A DNA stretch of 5,024 nt from Nitrospirales bacterium (GTDB lineage: Bacteria; Nitrospirota; Nitrospiria; Nitrospirales; UBA8639). The stretch is taken from positions 1 through 5,024 of the forward strand of contig JACDDF010000235.1 of NCBI GenBank assembly GCA_013817135.1, written 5' to 3'. The translations under genes and the position numbers were made by a program. The notes under the pieces are model-generated. The model was not told the origin of the DNA. It worked only from the letters and a program-made list of their open reading frames with translations, and searched no databases. Every line of letters starts with the position of its first letter. Position 1 is the first letter of the stretch. Below are positions 4,974 through 5,024 of this stretch, piece after piece.

Positions 4974-5024
4974 ATGACGAAGGATTTAGAACGGATTTCC
5001 GCTTGGGCCGGAACAGGGATAGGA
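4974..5024 (+). CDS. Possible start of another gene (3' partial)
   Basis: An ATG at 4974 opens a frame that remains open for the 17 codons to the window end, beginning MTKDLERISAWAGTG. AGGA (4961-4964) lies 9 bases upstream, and the toxin stop is 29 bases before. A second open frame from ATG 4955 (MNRTPGNDEG...) also runs to the edge but has no binding site. Too little is visible to recognise a family. Confidence 0.3.
   Translation, partial: MTKDLERISAWAGTGIG

Overview
The window carries six recognisable protein-coding loci, all on the + strand, plus a 544-base non-coding stretch rich in decayed palindromic repeats. Base composition looks balanced to slightly GC-rich. Gene content fits a Gram-negative, free-living environmental bacterium: a bifunctional RibD, a lipoprotein, a Sec-exported hydrolase, an EcsC-family protein and a DUF433/DUF5615 toxin-antitoxin pair. 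The repeats of the GTCATTCCCG... and GTCATCCTGAGC... type also fit. Nitrospirota or a deltaproteobacterium-like lineage is my best guess, but the sequence alone does not settle it.

Layout. 1-1020: ribD, cut off by the window start and missing only its first residues. 1021-1128: a short gap with a perfect TATAAT box. 1129-1923: an EcsC-family protein. 1924-2467: no convincing gene, but a relic GTCATCCTGAGC repeat, several GTCATTCCCG half-palindromes, an 80-bp bipartite palindromic element (2213-2292) and a potentially structured leader (2375-2445). 2468-2800: a small lipoprotein with an EF-hand-like loop. 2927-4288: a secreted alpha/beta-hydrolase (PHB-depolymerase/LpqC-like esterase or peptidase) with an extra C-terminal domain. 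4390-4620: a DUF433 antitoxin. 4617-4944: the partner DUF5615 PIN-like toxin, overlapping the antitoxin by GTGA and broken by one extra base in a C run. 4974-5024: the possible start of another gene.

How the genes work together. RibD makes the pyrimidine intermediate of riboflavin synthesis, but no other rib gene follows it here. The lipoprotein and the hydrolase are adjacent, codirectional and both exported, so they may act together in the envelope; this is inference from position only. The last two genes form a classic antitoxin-first type II toxin-antitoxin operon whose toxin appears inactivated, or miscalled at one base.

I do not see a clearly new multi-gene system. The points most worth a second look are the toxin frameshift, the mutually exclusive pairings in the lipoprotein leader, the repeat block, and the uncharacterised lipoprotein and hydrolase pair.
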